From Eikenella exigua (GTDB taxonomy: Bacteria; Pseudomonadota; Gammaproteobacteria; Burkholderiales; Neisseriaceae): DNA of 64,000 nucleotides. A program made the position numbers and the translations under genes. The notes under the pieces were generated by a model, which saw nothing but the letters and a program-made list of their open reading frames with translations, ran no database searches and was not told where the DNA came from. The stretch's first letter is position 1; every line of letters starts with the position of its first letter. The stretch covers positions 1,488,001 through 1,552,000 of the forward strand of contig NZ_CP038018.1 in NCBI RefSeq assembly GCF_008805035.1, read 5' to 3'. This document shows, piece by piece, positions 48,082 through 57,598 of the stretch.

Positions 48082-48157
48082 TGGTGGAGGCAAACGGGAT
48101 CGAACCGATGACCCCCTGCTTGCAAAGCAGGTGCTCTACCAACTGAGCTATGCCCCC
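48082..48157 (-). tRNA. tRNA-Ala (UGC)
   Basis: A 76-nt cloverleaf with encoded CCA in the 16S-23S spacer. The acceptor begins GGGGGCA, the anticodon loop TTTGCAA gives anticodon TGC, and the T loop is GTTCGATCC. Cotranscribed with the rRNA genes. Confidence 0.97.
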
Positions 48158-48192
48158 AGTACCTGGGCGGATCTGCTCCACTCTACGCCTAC

Positions 48193-48269
<77 letters not shown>

Positions 48270-48334
48270 AACATTCTCTTCGCATCTGTATCCGATTACC
48301 GATAGGTGTGGATGCTCTACCCCTACTTTTTCTC

Positions 48335-49878
<1,544 letters not shown>

Positions 49879-49998
49879 AATCTCTAACTTAATACTTCTG
49901 GTCTGCTTCAAAGAAATCGACAGAACAATGTTAAACATCGTCTTGTCTTCTTCTCAACAGTGCAGGTGTAAAACACCCACACTTATCGGTAATCTGAT

Positions 49999-50009
49999 TG
50001 TTAAAGAGC
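49999..50009 (-). promoter_or_regulatory. BoxA antitermination element in the 16S leader
   Basis: GCTCTTTAACA on the minus strand, an almost exact boxA (TGCTCTTTAACA), between the promoter and 16S. Confidence 0.7.
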
Positions 50010-50065
50010 TGCTGAACCGTAAAACCGACAACAAAACCGTGCCGTAAGGAACAGCGAAGATGCGG

Positions 50066-50094
50066 ACTATACGCCTACCAAAATATTTTGTCAA
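50066..50094 (-). promoter_or_regulatory. rRNA operon promoter (proximal)
   Basis: On the minus strand TTGACA (50094-50089), 17-base spacer, TATAGT (50071-50066). Near-consensus sigma-70 promoter; predicted start about 180 bases before 16S. Confidence 0.8.
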
Positions 50095-50138
50095 ATACCT
50101 TTTGACCCGTTCTTTACCAACAACAACACAGCCATCAG

Positions 50139-50167
50139 ACTACAAAAGGAAAATAACCTTTTGACAA
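50139..50167 (-). promoter_or_regulatory. rRNA operon promoter (distal)
   Basis: On the minus strand TTGTCA (50167-50162), 17-base spacer, TGTAGT (50144-50139). A second sigma-70-like promoter upstream of the proximal one, as in tandem rRNA promoters. Its -35 overlaps the plus-strand -35 for rplU. Confidence 0.5.
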
Positions 50168-50190
50168 GATAACCACAGATGCAATAAAAT
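50161..50190 (+). promoter_or_regulatory. Promoter of rplU-rpmA
   Basis: TTGACA at 50161-50166, 18-base spacer, TAAAAT at 50185-50190; leader of about 90 bases before rplU. The -35 is the same DNA as the -35 of the divergent distal rRNA promoter. Confidence 0.55.
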
Positions 50191-50287
50191 ACGCAGTTCT
50201 TGTCTTGTGTTCCAGGCATTAATCGAACACTAGATAAAAAATTAAACCTTTATAAACCTTTGATAATAACCCCACATGGAGTTGAGT

Positions 50288-50596
50288 ATGTACGCGGTCA
50301 TAAAAACCGGCGGCAAACAATACAAAGTTGCTGTTGGCGAAAAATTGAAAGTAGAACAGATACCTGCCGAACTCGACAGCCAAATCGAACTGACTGAAGT
50401 TTTGATGATTGCTGACGGCGAATCTGTAAAAGTAGGCGCACCTTTTATTGAAGGCGCAAAAGTAACAGCCAAGGTAGTGGCTCATGACCGCGGCGAAAAA
50501 ATCCGCATTTTCAAAATGCGCCGCCGCAAACACTATCAGAAACGCCAAGGCCACCGCCAGAATTTCACCCAAATTGAAATCGTGGCCATCGCCTAA
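50288..50596 (+). CDS. rplU: 50S ribosomal protein L21
   Basis: Large-subunit ribosomal protein, 102 residues from the ATG at 50288 (MYAVIKTGGKQYKVAVGEKL), preceded by GGAG-like GGAGTTGAG; a start 12 bases upstream would consume that site. C-terminal block RRRKHYQKRQGHRQNFTQIE is typical. In an operon with rpmA 29 bases downstream. Confidence 0.98.
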   Translation: MYAVIKTGGKQYKVAVGEKLKVEQIPAELDSQIELTEVLMIADGESVKVGAPFIEGAKVTAKVVAHDRGEKIRIFKMRRRKHYQKRQGHRQNFTQIEIVAIA

Positions 50597-50625
50597 GTTT
50601 TTAACCTAATTCAGGAGTATCAAAC

Positions 50626-50898
50626 ATGGCAAGTAAAAAAGCAGGCGGCAGCACCCGCAACGGCCGCGATTCAGAAGCCAAACGCTTGGGCGTAAAAGCC
50701 TACGGCAACGAGCTGATTCCTGCCGGTTCCATCATCGTTCGCCAGCGTGGCACCAAGTTTCATGCAGGCAACAACGTAGGCATGGGTAAAGACCATACCC
50801 TGTTTGCCAAAGTGGACGGCTACGTAGAATTTACCGTAAAAGGCGTACACAACCGTAAAACCGTTAACGTTCGCCCCTACACTGGTGCCGACGAATAA
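50626..50898 (+). CDS. rpmA: 50S ribosomal protein L27
   Basis: Large-subunit ribosomal protein near the peptidyl-transferase centre, 90 residues. MASKKAGGSTRNGRDSEAKR, LGVKAYGNELIPAGSIIVRQ and RGTKFHAGNNVGMGKDHTL are classical. AGGAG lies 9 bases before the ATG. Followed by a strong terminator. Confidence 0.98.
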   Translation: MASKKAGGSTRNGRDSEAKRLGVKAYGNELIPAGSIIVRQRGTKFHAGNNVGMGKDHTLFAKVDGYVEFTVKGVHNRKTVNVRPYTGADE

Positions 50899-50918
50899 TC
50901 AACGGCTAGCCTAATTTC

Positions 50919-50950
50919 AGGATGCTACTTCAGGTAGCATCCTTTTATTT
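50919..50950 (+). terminator. Rho-independent terminator of rplU-rpmA
   Basis: AGGATGCTAC (50919-50928) and GTAGCATCCT (50934-50943), a perfect 10-bp stem with a 5-base loop followed by TTTATTTT. The loop side contains a half uptake sequence (CTTCAGGTAGC). Confidence 0.85.
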
Positions 50951-51073
50951 TGCCTAAATTAAATTATCCTGGCTAACACCCTTATTCCGCACACAAGTAT
51001 TATCCACATCAAAAATCTGCTTAGCTACCAACTGCTATAATCCTGCCATCTTTAGTTTTCAGGTAGCCTCACC

Positions 51074-52072
51074 ATGCCCGTCACACCTATCCTAGCCATC
51101 ACCTCCGGCGAGCCTGCCGGCATAGGCCCCGATATCTGTCTTACTTTAGCTCAGCAGACTTTACCCTGTCGCTGCGTTGTCTTAGCCGACAAACAACTCC
51201 TCACCGAACGTGCCCAGCAACTCGGCTACAACACCCCCCTTGCCGATTATCATCCCAACCATCCGCCCGCCCCTGGCACACTGGAAGTTTTACACATTCC
51301 CCTCTCCGCCCCCTGCCACACCGGCCAACTCAACTCCGCCAATGCCCGCTACGTACTCTCCCTGCTTGATCGTGCCTATAGCAGCATCTGCCAAGGTGAA
51401 TTTGCCGGCATGGTAACCGCCCCGTTGCACAAAGGCATCATCAACGACGCCGGCATCCTCTTCAGCGGCCACACCGAATACCTCGCTGCCATCAGCCATA
51501 CCGAACAGGTCGTCATGATGCTGGCCGGCAACGGCCTACGCGTTGCCCTCGCCACCACCCACCTCCCCCTCAAAGATATCCCCGCCGCCATCACCCGCCC
51601 GCTGTTGCACTCCGTGTTGCACATTTTACACACCGACCTGCAAACTAAATTCGGCATCACTAAGCCCACCATCCTCGTGGCCGGGCTCAACCCCCATGCC
51701 GGCGAACAAGGTCATCTTGGCTGGGAAGAAATCCAAATCATTGAACCCGAATTACAATCCCTGCGCGAGCAAGGCCTCGATGTACGCGGCCCCTACCCCG
51801 CCGACACCCTATTCCAGCCTTTCCTGCTCAAAGATGCCGACGCCGTGCTTGCCATGTATCACGACCAAGGCCTGCCCGTACTCAAATATGCCTCCTTCGG
51901 TCAAGGCGTGAATATCACCCTTGGCCTACCCTTCATCCGCACTTCAGTCGATCACGGCACTGCTCTCGACCTAGCCGGTACCGGCCGCGCCGACCACGGC
52001 AGCCTGCTCACCGCCATTCAAACCGCCCTCGATATGGCCAAACACTGGCAACACCACCGCGCACCATCATAG
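51074..52072 (+). CDS. pdxA: 4-hydroxythreonine-4-phosphate dehydrogenase
   Basis: NAD-dependent oxidoreductase in the DXP-dependent vitamin B6 (pyridoxal phosphate) pathway. Length 332 residues. Blocks: ILAITSGEPAGIGPDI at the start, GMVTAPLHKGIINDAG, FSGHTEYLAAI, a metal-binding His in TTHLPLKDIPAAI, VAGLNPHAGEQGHLGWEE, YPADTLFQPFLLKDADAVLA, MYHDQGLPVLKYASFGQGVN and TSVDHGTALDLAGTGRADHG. An uptake sequence (TTTTCAGGTAGCCT) lies directly upstream of the ATG. Confidence 0.97.
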   Translation: MPVTPILAITSGEPAGIGPDICLTLAQQTLPCRCVVLADKQLLTERAQQLGYNTPLADYHPNHPPAPGTLEVLHIPLSAPCHTGQLNSANARYVLSLLDRAYSSICQGEFAGMVTAPLHKGIINDAGILFSGHTEYLAAISHTEQVVMMLAGNGLRVALATTHLPLKDIPAAITRPLLHSVLHILHTDLQTKFGITKPTILVAGLNPHAGEQGHLGWEEIQIIEPELQSLREQGLDVRGPYPADTLFQPFLLKDADAVLAMYHDQGLPVLKYASFGQGVNITLGLPFIRTSVDHGTALDLAGTGRADHGSLLTAIQTALDMAKHWQHHRAPS

Positions 52073-52092
52073 CCGCACACTATCAGGCACAA

Positions 52093-52148
52093 AGGCTACC
52101 TGAAAATCTGCCACTCATGCAGCAGTCTTAAAACTTTCAGGTAGCCTT
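52093..52148 (+). terminator. Inverted eikDUS pair after pdxA
   Basis: AGGCTACCTGAA at 52093-52104 and TTCAGGTAGCCT at 52136-52147 with a 31-base loop, 20 bases after the stop. A further single copy (AGCTACCTGAA) is at 52198-52208. Confidence 0.5.
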
Positions 52149-52321
52149 CAGTTCAAGCTATCTACATGATATAAAAACACTTCCCTCCACACAAAAGCTA
52201 CCTGAAAAATCTACAACACTTCCAGCCAGCACTCAGCCTCACCATTGGCAAAATCATTGAACCCAGTGTGCTTTTTCCCTATAATCGACTCCCTTGTATG
52301 TAAACCTAACCACCGCCGCCC

Positions 52322-53122
52322 ATGGCCACACCCTTCATCGAAATGCAAAACGTCGCCTTTGCCTATGGCGAACGCCCCATCCTGAACAACGTTAGTTTTC
52401 AGGTAGCCCAAGGCACGTTTGCCGCCGTGATGGGTGGTTCCGGCAGTGGTAAAACTACCCTGCTGCGCCTGATTACCGGCCAAATTGCCCCCACTTCCGG
52501 CCGCGTGCTGATTAATGGCCGCGACCTTGCCGCATTCAACGCAAAAGAGTTGCACCAACATCGGCGCAATATGGGCGTACTGTTCCAATTCGGTGCACTA
52601 TTTACCGATTTATCCGTATATGAAAACGTGGCTTTCCCGCTGCGTGAGCAAACCGACTTGCCAGAAGAAATCATCCGCGATTTGGTGCGCCTGAAGCTCA
52701 GTGCCGTCGGCCTGCACGGCACGGAAAACCTGATGCCGGACGAGCTATCCGGCGGCATGTCCCGCCGCGTTGCCTTGGCGCGTACCATCGCCCTCGACCC
52801 CGCGCTGATGCTGTATGACGAGCCATTCACCGGCCTCGACCCGATTTCGCTGGGCGTAATTGCCGACTTGATCAGCAAAATCAACCGTGCCCTGCGCTCC
52901 ACCAGCATGATGGTTACACACGATGTGCCACGCTCGCTGCAAATTGCCGACCAAGTGATTTTCCTTGCCCACGGCGAAATCCTGTTTTCAGGTAGCCCAG
53001 AAGAAATGCGCAGCCTCGATTCACCGTGGATTACCCAATTTATCAACGGCCTGCCCAACGGCCCGGTCGCCTTCCGCTATCCGGCCGAGCGCGGCATACA
53101 ACAAGTTTTGCTCAATAGCTGA
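52322..53122 (+). CDS. mlaF: Phospholipid ABC transporter ATP-binding protein MlaF
   Basis: ATPase of the inner-membrane MlaFEDB complex that keeps outer-membrane lipid asymmetry. Length 266 residues. Walker A is GGSGSGKTT, the signature LSGGMSRRVALARTI, Walker B LMLYDEPFTGLDP and the switch region MMVTHDVPRSL. The MlaF-type RREM-like region reads RRNMGVLFQFGALFTDLSVYE. Two uptake sequences are read in frame (FQVAQG, FSGSPEE). First gene of mlaFEDCBA; mlaE begins 3 bases after its stop. Confidence 0.96.
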   Translation: MATPFIEMQNVAFAYGERPILNNVSFQVAQGTFAAVMGGSGSGKTTLLRLITGQIAPTSGRVLINGRDLAAFNAKELHQHRRNMGVLFQFGALFTDLSVYENVAFPLREQTDLPEEIIRDLVRLKLSAVGLHGTENLMPDELSGGMSRRVALARTIALDPALMLYDEPFTGLDPISLGVIADLISKINRALRSTSMMVTHDVPRSLQIADQVIFLAHGEILFSGSPEEMRSLDSPWITQFINGLPNGPVAFRYPAERGIQQVLLNS

Positions 53123-53125
53123 ATT

Positions 53126-53902
53126 ATGAATTTTTTCCAAACCCTAGGCGCGAAAACGCTGGATTTCCTACAGGAACTGGGCAAAACCACCCTATTCCTG
53201 TTCGCCGTGCTGGCACGCTCCGGCACGCTGCTGCCGCGCCTGCGGCTGGGTATCCGCCAAATGTATTTCACCGGTGTGCTATCCATTGTCATCATTGCTG
53301 TGTCCGGACTGTTTGTGGGCATGGTACTGGGTTTGCAGGGCTACACCCAGCTGGCCAAATTTAAATCGGCCGATATTTTGGGCTATATGGTGGCTGCATC
53401 GCTGTTGCGCGAACTGGGGCCGGTACTGGCCGGCATCTTATTTGCCAGCAGCGCGGGCGGCGCGATGACCAGCGAAATCGGCCTGATGAAAACCACTGAG
53501 CAGCTGGAGGCGATGAAGGTGATGGCGGTTGATCCCGTTGCCCGCGTGGTGGTGCCGCGTTTTTGGGCAGGCGTGATTTCCATGCCGCTGTTAGCTTCTA
53601 TCTGCAATGTGGCCGGCATTTACGGCGCCTATCTTATCGGCGTGCGCTATCTGGGCTTGGACGGCGGCATTTTCTGGTCACAGATGCAGGCGAATATCGA
53701 TGTGGGCTACGATGTGGTGAACGGGTTGATTAAATCGGTGGTGTTTGGTGTGGCCATTTCGCTAATTGCCGTATATCAAGGCTTCCACTGCCGCAGCACG
53801 CCGGAAGGCATCCTGCGTGCCAGCACCCGCACCGTGGTGAGCAGCGCGCTCACCGTTTTGGCCTTGGATTTTGTTTTAACCGCCATCATGTTTATCGGAT
53901 AA
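53126..53902 (+). CDS. mlaE: Phospholipid ABC transporter permease MlaE
   Basis: Inner-membrane permease of the Mla system, 258 residues with about five to six hydrophobic helices. Family blocks: GIRQMYFTGVLSIVIIAVSG, LFVGMVLGLQGYTQL, AASLLRELGPVLAGILFASS, AGGAMTSEIGLMKTTEQLEA, and near the C-terminus GFHCRSTPEGILRASTRTVV. Coupled closely to mlaF and mlaD (7 bases). Confidence 0.96.
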   Translation: MNFFQTLGAKTLDFLQELGKTTLFLFAVLARSGTLLPRLRLGIRQMYFTGVLSIVIIAVSGLFVGMVLGLQGYTQLAKFKSADILGYMVAASLLRELGPVLAGILFASSAGGAMTSEIGLMKTTEQLEAMKVMAVDPVARVVVPRFWAGVISMPLLASICNVAGIYGAYLIGVRYLGLDGGIFWSQMQANIDVGYDVVNGLIKSVVFGVAISLIAVYQGFHCRSTPEGILRASTRTVVSSALTVLALDFVLTAIMFIG

Positions 53903-53909
53903 CCGGATT

Positions 53910-54380
53910 ATGAAAAGAAGCACTTTAGAACTTTGGGTCGGCGTTTTTGTGGCCTTAGGCATTGCCGCTGTGGTATTTTTATCACTGCGCGTAGCCGGCG
54001 GACAAACAGTTTCCCGCCAGTCGTCCTACACCGTTTCCGCCAGCTTTACCGACATCGGTGGCTTGAAAGTGAAAGCCCCGGTGAAGGCTTCAGGCGTGGT
54101 GGTGGGTAGGGTATCCTCCATCCAGCTCGATCCAAAAACCTACCGAGCCAATGTGAGCTTGAATATCGACAGCCAATACCGCTTCAGCACCGACGTTTCT
54201 GCCGAAATCCTCACTTCCGGCCTGCTGGGCGAGCAATACATCGGCCTGCAGCAGGGCGCGGAGGAAACCGAACTGAAAAACGGCGACTCCATCGAAATCA
54301 CCAGCTCCGCTTTGGTGCTGGAGCAGTTAATCGGCAAATTTATGACCAATACCGTAGAAAAAAACGGCGCAACACAATAA
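53910..54380 (+). CDS. mlaD: Phospholipid-binding MCE-domain protein MlaD
   Basis: Inner-membrane-anchored periplasmic ring protein, 156 residues. One N-terminal helix (ELWVGVFVALGIAAVVFLSL), then one MCE domain (YTVSASFTDIGGLKVKAPVK, ASGVVVGRVSSIQLDPKTYR, VSAEILTSGLLGEQYIGLQQ), ending in a short hydrophobic helix (SSALVLEQLIGKFM). Passes lipid between MlaC and MlaFE. Confidence 0.95.
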   Translation: MKRSTLELWVGVFVALGIAAVVFLSLRVAGGQTVSRQSSYTVSASFTDIGGLKVKAPVKASGVVVGRVSSIQLDPKTYRANVSLNIDSQYRFSTDVSAEILTSGLLGEQYIGLQQGAEETELKNGDSIEITSSALVLEQLIGKFMTNTVEKNGATQ

Positions 54381-54425
54381 ACACACTACAACATTTTCAT
54401 TTTTCACTGGGAAAGGAAAACATCA

Positions 54426-55016
54426 ATGAAAAAATCCGCACTCACCGCCGCCCTGAGCATCGGCATCATGAGCATCGGCCTGGCCTTCGCCACGCCGCAG
54501 CAGGCCGTGGCGCAACTCAAGCAGAACAGCACCCAAGTGCTGAACATCTTGCAAAACGCCAAAAACAACAACGATGTGCAAGTTCGCCGTCAGGCCGAAA
54601 ACTACGCCATCCCCTATTTCGACTTTACCCGCATGACCGAGCTGGCCGTGGGCGCCAACTGGCGCAACGCCACCCCAGCGCAGAAAACCGCACTGACCGA
54701 GCAGTTTAAAACCCTGCTCATCCGCACCTACTCCGGCACCATGCTGCAATACCGCAACGCCAACGTGGTTATCCGCGAGAACGCGGTTCAGCGCGGCAAC
54801 AGCATTATCGTTACCGCCGACATCACTCCCGCCGGCGGCAAACCGGTCACCATGGACTACACCATGTACCAAAGCGGCGGCAAATACCGCGTTTATAACG
54901 TGGCCGTAGAAGGCGCCAGCCTGGTAACCGTGTACCGCAGCCAATTCAACAACACCATCGCGCAAAAAGGCATCGACGGCCTGATTCAAGAACTGCGCAG
55001 CAAAAACGGCAGCTGA
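54426..55016 (+). CDS. mlaC: Periplasmic phospholipid-shuttle protein MlaC
   Basis: Soluble periplasmic lipid carrier between the outer-membrane MlaA and the inner-membrane complex. Length 196 residues. Signal peptide MKKSALTAALSIGIMSIGLAFA. Mature blocks: YAIPYFDFTRMTELAVGANW, ALTEQFKTLLIRTYSGTMLQ, VTMDYTMYQSGGKYRVYNVA, VEGASLVTVYRSQFNNTI. AGGAAAA lies 8 bases before the ATG. It ends 4 bases before mlaB. Confidence 0.95.
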   Translation: MKKSALTAALSIGIMSIGLAFATPQQAVAQLKQNSTQVLNILQNAKNNNDVQVRRQAENYAIPYFDFTRMTELAVGANWRNATPAQKTALTEQFKTLLIRTYSGTMLQYRNANVVIRENAVQRGNSIIVTADITPAGGKPVTMDYTMYQSGGKYRVYNVAVEGASLVTVYRSQFNNTIAQKGIDGLIQELRSKNGS

Positions 55017-55020
55017 ATCC

Positions 55021-55311
55021 ATGCACAGCGAATGCCGCGATGAAACTGTGTACCTCAGTGGGGAAGTAACCGTTGCCACGGTAACCGCCCCGCTGTTTCA
55101 CGCCTATTGCCAACAGCTGGGCTACCTGAAAAACAGCCCTGCCCCCGCAATCGATTTCTCCGGCGTCAGCCAAGCCGATTCCGTTTGCATTTCCCTCATG
55201 GCCACCGCCAAACGCAGCCGCCCCGAAGCCGCTTGGGTATTCCGCGGCCTGCCCGCCGGCGTGGCGGCCTTGGCCGAATTGTATGAAGTAGGCGGCTGGA
55301 TAACATCATGA
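55021..55311 (+). CDS. mlaB: STAS-domain protein MlaB
   Basis: Small cytoplasmic STAS protein, 96 residues, that binds and stabilises MlaF. VYLSGEVTVATVTAPLFHAY opens the fold; the key helix region is AIDFSGVSQADSVCISLMAT, with the Ser/Asp pattern of STAS proteins. It overlaps the start of mlaA by 4 bases (ATGA type). An uptake sequence is read in frame as LGYLKNS near 55120. Confidence 0.9.
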   Translation: MHSECRDETVYLSGEVTVATVTAPLFHAYCQQLGYLKNSPAPAIDFSGVSQADSVCISLMATAKRSRPEAAWVFRGLPAGVAALAELYEVGGWITS

Positions 55312-56210
55312 AAAAACTGCTCACCCTTACCCTGCTCACCATCGGCCTGTCCGGTAATGCCCTGGCCGAAGGCGTCGCCTACGACCCCTATGAAGGCTAC
55401 AACCGCTTCATGTTCGGCGTAAACGACCGCATCGACCGCCACTTCCTTTCTCCCGTGGCACGCGGCTACCGCGCCGTTACCCCCCGCCCCGTGCGCAGCG
55501 GCATCGGCAATTTTTTCAATAACCTGCGCGACATCGTGAGTGTTGGCAGCAACCTATTGCGGCTCAACATTTCCAAAGCCGGCAGCGACCTCGTGCGCGT
55601 AGGCATCAATACCACCTTTGGCTTCGGCGGCCTCATCGACATCGCCAGCGAAGCCCAAATGCCCAACAACAAAAACACCCTCGGCGACACTTTCGCCAGC
55701 TGGGGCTGGAAAAACAGCAACTACTTCGTCTATCCCCTGCTCGGTCCCAGCACCGTGCGCGATGCATTGGGCAACACCATCACCAGCGTTTATTCCCCCG
55801 AAAAACTCGCCTTCGGCAACGGCGCCGGCTACTGGGCCGCCACCGGCGTGAAAACCCTGGATACCCGCGCCAACCTGCTCGACCTCACCGACGGCGTAAA
55901 CCAAGTTGCGCTCGACCGCTACACCTTCATCCGCGATGCCTACATGGCCGCCCGTGCCAAACAAACCGGCACCACCCTGCCCGGCAGCGAAGACGACTAC
56001 GTGCCCAGCTTTGAAGAAGATAGCGGCAACACCGGCAGCGAATCCACAGCTACTGCCGAGCAACCCGCCGCTGAACCAGCCACCACCGCGCAACCGTCTG
56101 CCGAGCCCGCAGCAAACTTGGGCACCCCAGCTACCAATACTCCGGCAGACAACTCAAACAGCGGTCGCCCCGCCCCCAATACCATCTACGAAGAAATCCT
56201 CAGCCGCTAA
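55308..56210 (+). CDS. mlaA: Outer-membrane lipid-asymmetry protein MlaA (VacJ family)
   Basis: Outer-membrane component of the Mla pathway, removing phospholipid from the outer leaflet. Length 300 residues. The signal peptide KLLTLTLLTIGLSGNALAEG lacks a clear lipobox Cys, unlike E. coli VacJ, so it may not be lipidated. Family blocks: YDPYEGYNRFMFGVNDRIDR, GIGNFFNNLRDIVSVGSNLL, NTTFGFGGLIDIASEAQMPN, TLGDTFASWGWKNSNYFVYP, LLGPSTVRDALG. The last about 70 residues are an Ala/Thr/Pro-rich tail of low complexity. Encoded inside the mla operon here. Confidence 0.93.
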   Translation: MKKLLTLTLLTIGLSGNALAEGVAYDPYEGYNRFMFGVNDRIDRHFLSPVARGYRAVTPRPVRSGIGNFFNNLRDIVSVGSNLLRLNISKAGSDLVRVGINTTFGFGGLIDIASEAQMPNNKNTLGDTFASWGWKNSNYFVYPLLGPSTVRDALGNTITSVYSPEKLAFGNGAGYWAATGVKTLDTRANLLDLTDGVNQVALDRYTFIRDAYMAARAKQTGTTLPGSEDDYVPSFEEDSGNTGSESTATAEQPAAEPATTAQPSAEPAANLGTPATNTPADNSNSGRPAPNTIYEEILSR

Positions 56211-56229
56211 AATTGCCGCCCTTCTGATT

Positions 56230-56286
56230 TTCAGGTAGCCTTTCCACAAGCAGCAAAGGCTACCTGAAAAACAAAGGCTACCTGAA
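56230..56286 (+). terminator. eikDUS cluster after mlaA
   Basis: TTCAGGTAGCCT at 56230-56241, AGGCTACCTGAA at 56257-56268 and again at 56275-56286. The first pair forms the hairpin that ends the mla operon; the third copy is free. Confidence 0.6.
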
Positions 56287-56321
56287 ACCCTTCCCCCACC
56301 GCCTCAACAAAGGAGCGCATC

Positions 56322-56675
56322 ATGTACGAAATCAACCGCAGCGTATTCCGGCTGGTGCCGCTACAGCCGTTTTGGAACTGGCTCACCGCCCTGCCCGGCG
56401 CCGAGCTCGACGACCTTACCCTCGAAGACCTGCAAAACAACGCCAACGCCTACCTCACCAACCCCTGCGATGATAGCGAAGAAGTGTGGGCGGAAATCAA
56501 ATCCCAAATCGACACCATCTTCGCCGCCGAACTGGCCGACTGGTGCGAAGACGAAAGCCAATGGCCCGATTTGTATCCCGACATCTTTGCCGAATGGTTC
56601 GATATCCAACTCTCCCCCATCCTCTGCGATTTGTCCGCCCGCGAAGTGGAACGTGAACCCTTCCAACCCCTGTAA
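56322..56675 (+). CDS. Small acidic conserved protein, function unknown
   Basis: A 117-residue soluble protein rich in Asp, Glu and Trp. MYEINRSVFRLVPLQPFWNW opens it, and it carries LDDLTLEDLQNNANAYLTNP and DLYPDIFAEWFDIQLSPILC. No signal peptide or membrane segment. AAAGGAG is placed 8 bases before the ATG. I know no function. It is followed 45 bases later by a thioesterase gene on the same strand. Confidence 0.65.
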   Translation: MYEINRSVFRLVPLQPFWNWLTALPGAELDDLTLEDLQNNANAYLTNPCDDSEEVWAEIKSQIDTIFAAELADWCEDESQWPDLYPDIFAEWFDIQLSPILCDLSAREVEREPFQPL

Positions 56676-56720
56676 AACCAACGGCCGGCAGCCCGCACAC
56701 CGGCCATTTCCATCCCTGCC

Positions 56721-57149
56721 ATGCCACACCACACCCACCTCACCGTGCGCGGCTACCACCTCGACGTATACCGCCACGTAAACAACGCCCGCTATCTCGA
56801 ATTCCTCGAAGAAGCCCGCTGGGATTACTTCGACCACAACGGACTGGCCGAATTCTTCCGCAATAGCCGTTACGGCATGGCTATCGTCCACATCGACATC
56901 CACTACCGCCGCGCCGCCCTCCTCGGCGACAAGCTCGACATCGAAACCGCCTTTGCCCAAGCCGACGCGCGCCAAGCCGTTATCAACCAAATCATCCGCA
57001 AAACCGGCAGCCCACACATCCTCGCTGAAGCCCGTGTCAGCTTCATGCTCATCGACCAAACCACCGGCCGCGCCATCCGCTTCCCTACCGAACTGCAGCA
57101 AGCCATTGCCGCCCACATACCGTCCAACCCCGCAGAACCCGCCTCATGA
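56721..57149 (+). CDS. Acyl-CoA thioesterase (hotdog fold, YbgC/FcbC-like)
   Basis: A 142-residue cytoplasmic hotdog-fold protein. Typical blocks: VRGYHLDVYRHVNNARYLEF (catalytic Asp of the D-x-x-x-H-V-N-N motif), LEEARWDYFDHNGLAEF, IVHIDIHYRRAALLGDKLDI and ARVSFMLIDQTTGRAIRFPT. It overlaps the start of the following TlpA pseudogene by 4 bases, a sign that they once formed an operon. Substrate unknown. Confidence 0.88.
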   Translation: MPHHTHLTVRGYHLDVYRHVNNARYLEFLEEARWDYFDHNGLAEFFRNSRYGMAIVHIDIHYRRAALLGDKLDIETAFAQADARQAVINQIIRKTGSPHILAEARVSFMLIDQTTGRAIRFPTELQQAIAAHIPSNPAEPAS

Positions 57150-57590
57150 AAAAATACCTCGGCGCCTTCCTCCTGCTGGCCGTGCTCGCTGCCGCCGGCT
57201 ACATCCTGTTCGCCCCCAAACGCCTCCGCCTTCGCCCTGCAAAACCTGCAAGGCCAAAACGTGGACCAAACCACCCTGCAAGGTAAAGTTACCCTCATCA
57301 ACTTCTGGTTTCCCTACTGCCCCGGCTGCATAAAACCAAAATGCCCAAACCCACCGTCTGCCCTTCACCGTGCTCTACGACACACAAGGCCAAACCCAGC
57401 AGGCCTACCAAGTCATCGCCGCTGCATCTCCTTTCTGATGGACAAAAACGGCCAGATCGCCAAAACCCATGTGGGCGAGCCCAACTTCGCCGAAGTGTAC
57501 CGCTTGGCCGAACAACCCGCCCCAATATTTTCAGGTAGCCTTCCTCCGAAGAAAAGCTACCTGAAAAATAAACTACCGATCAATCAATAA
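57146..57590 (+). pseudogene. TlpA/ResA-like thioredoxin-fold protein, broken
   Basis: Starts with a membrane anchor (KKYLGAFLLLAVLAAAGYIL) at 57146, then a frameshift near 57220 is needed to reach FALQNLQGQNVDQTTLQGKV and TLINFWFPYCPGCIKPK, with the redox CxxC as CPGC. A deletion and shift follow: FTVLYDTQGQTQQAYQV is in a third frame near 57363-57412, and SFLMDKNGQIAKTHVGEPNF returns later. The length lost in the middle is about 40 residues. The frame then runs into an uptake-sequence hairpin (57530-57565). Not functional. Confidence 0.7.
57530..57566 (+). repeat. Imperfect inverted eikDUS pair
   Basis: TTCAGGTAGCCT at 57530-57541 and AGCTACCTGAA at 57555-57565, between the TlpA pseudogene and truB. 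Confidence 0.55.
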
Positions 57591-57598
57591 TCCACGCC

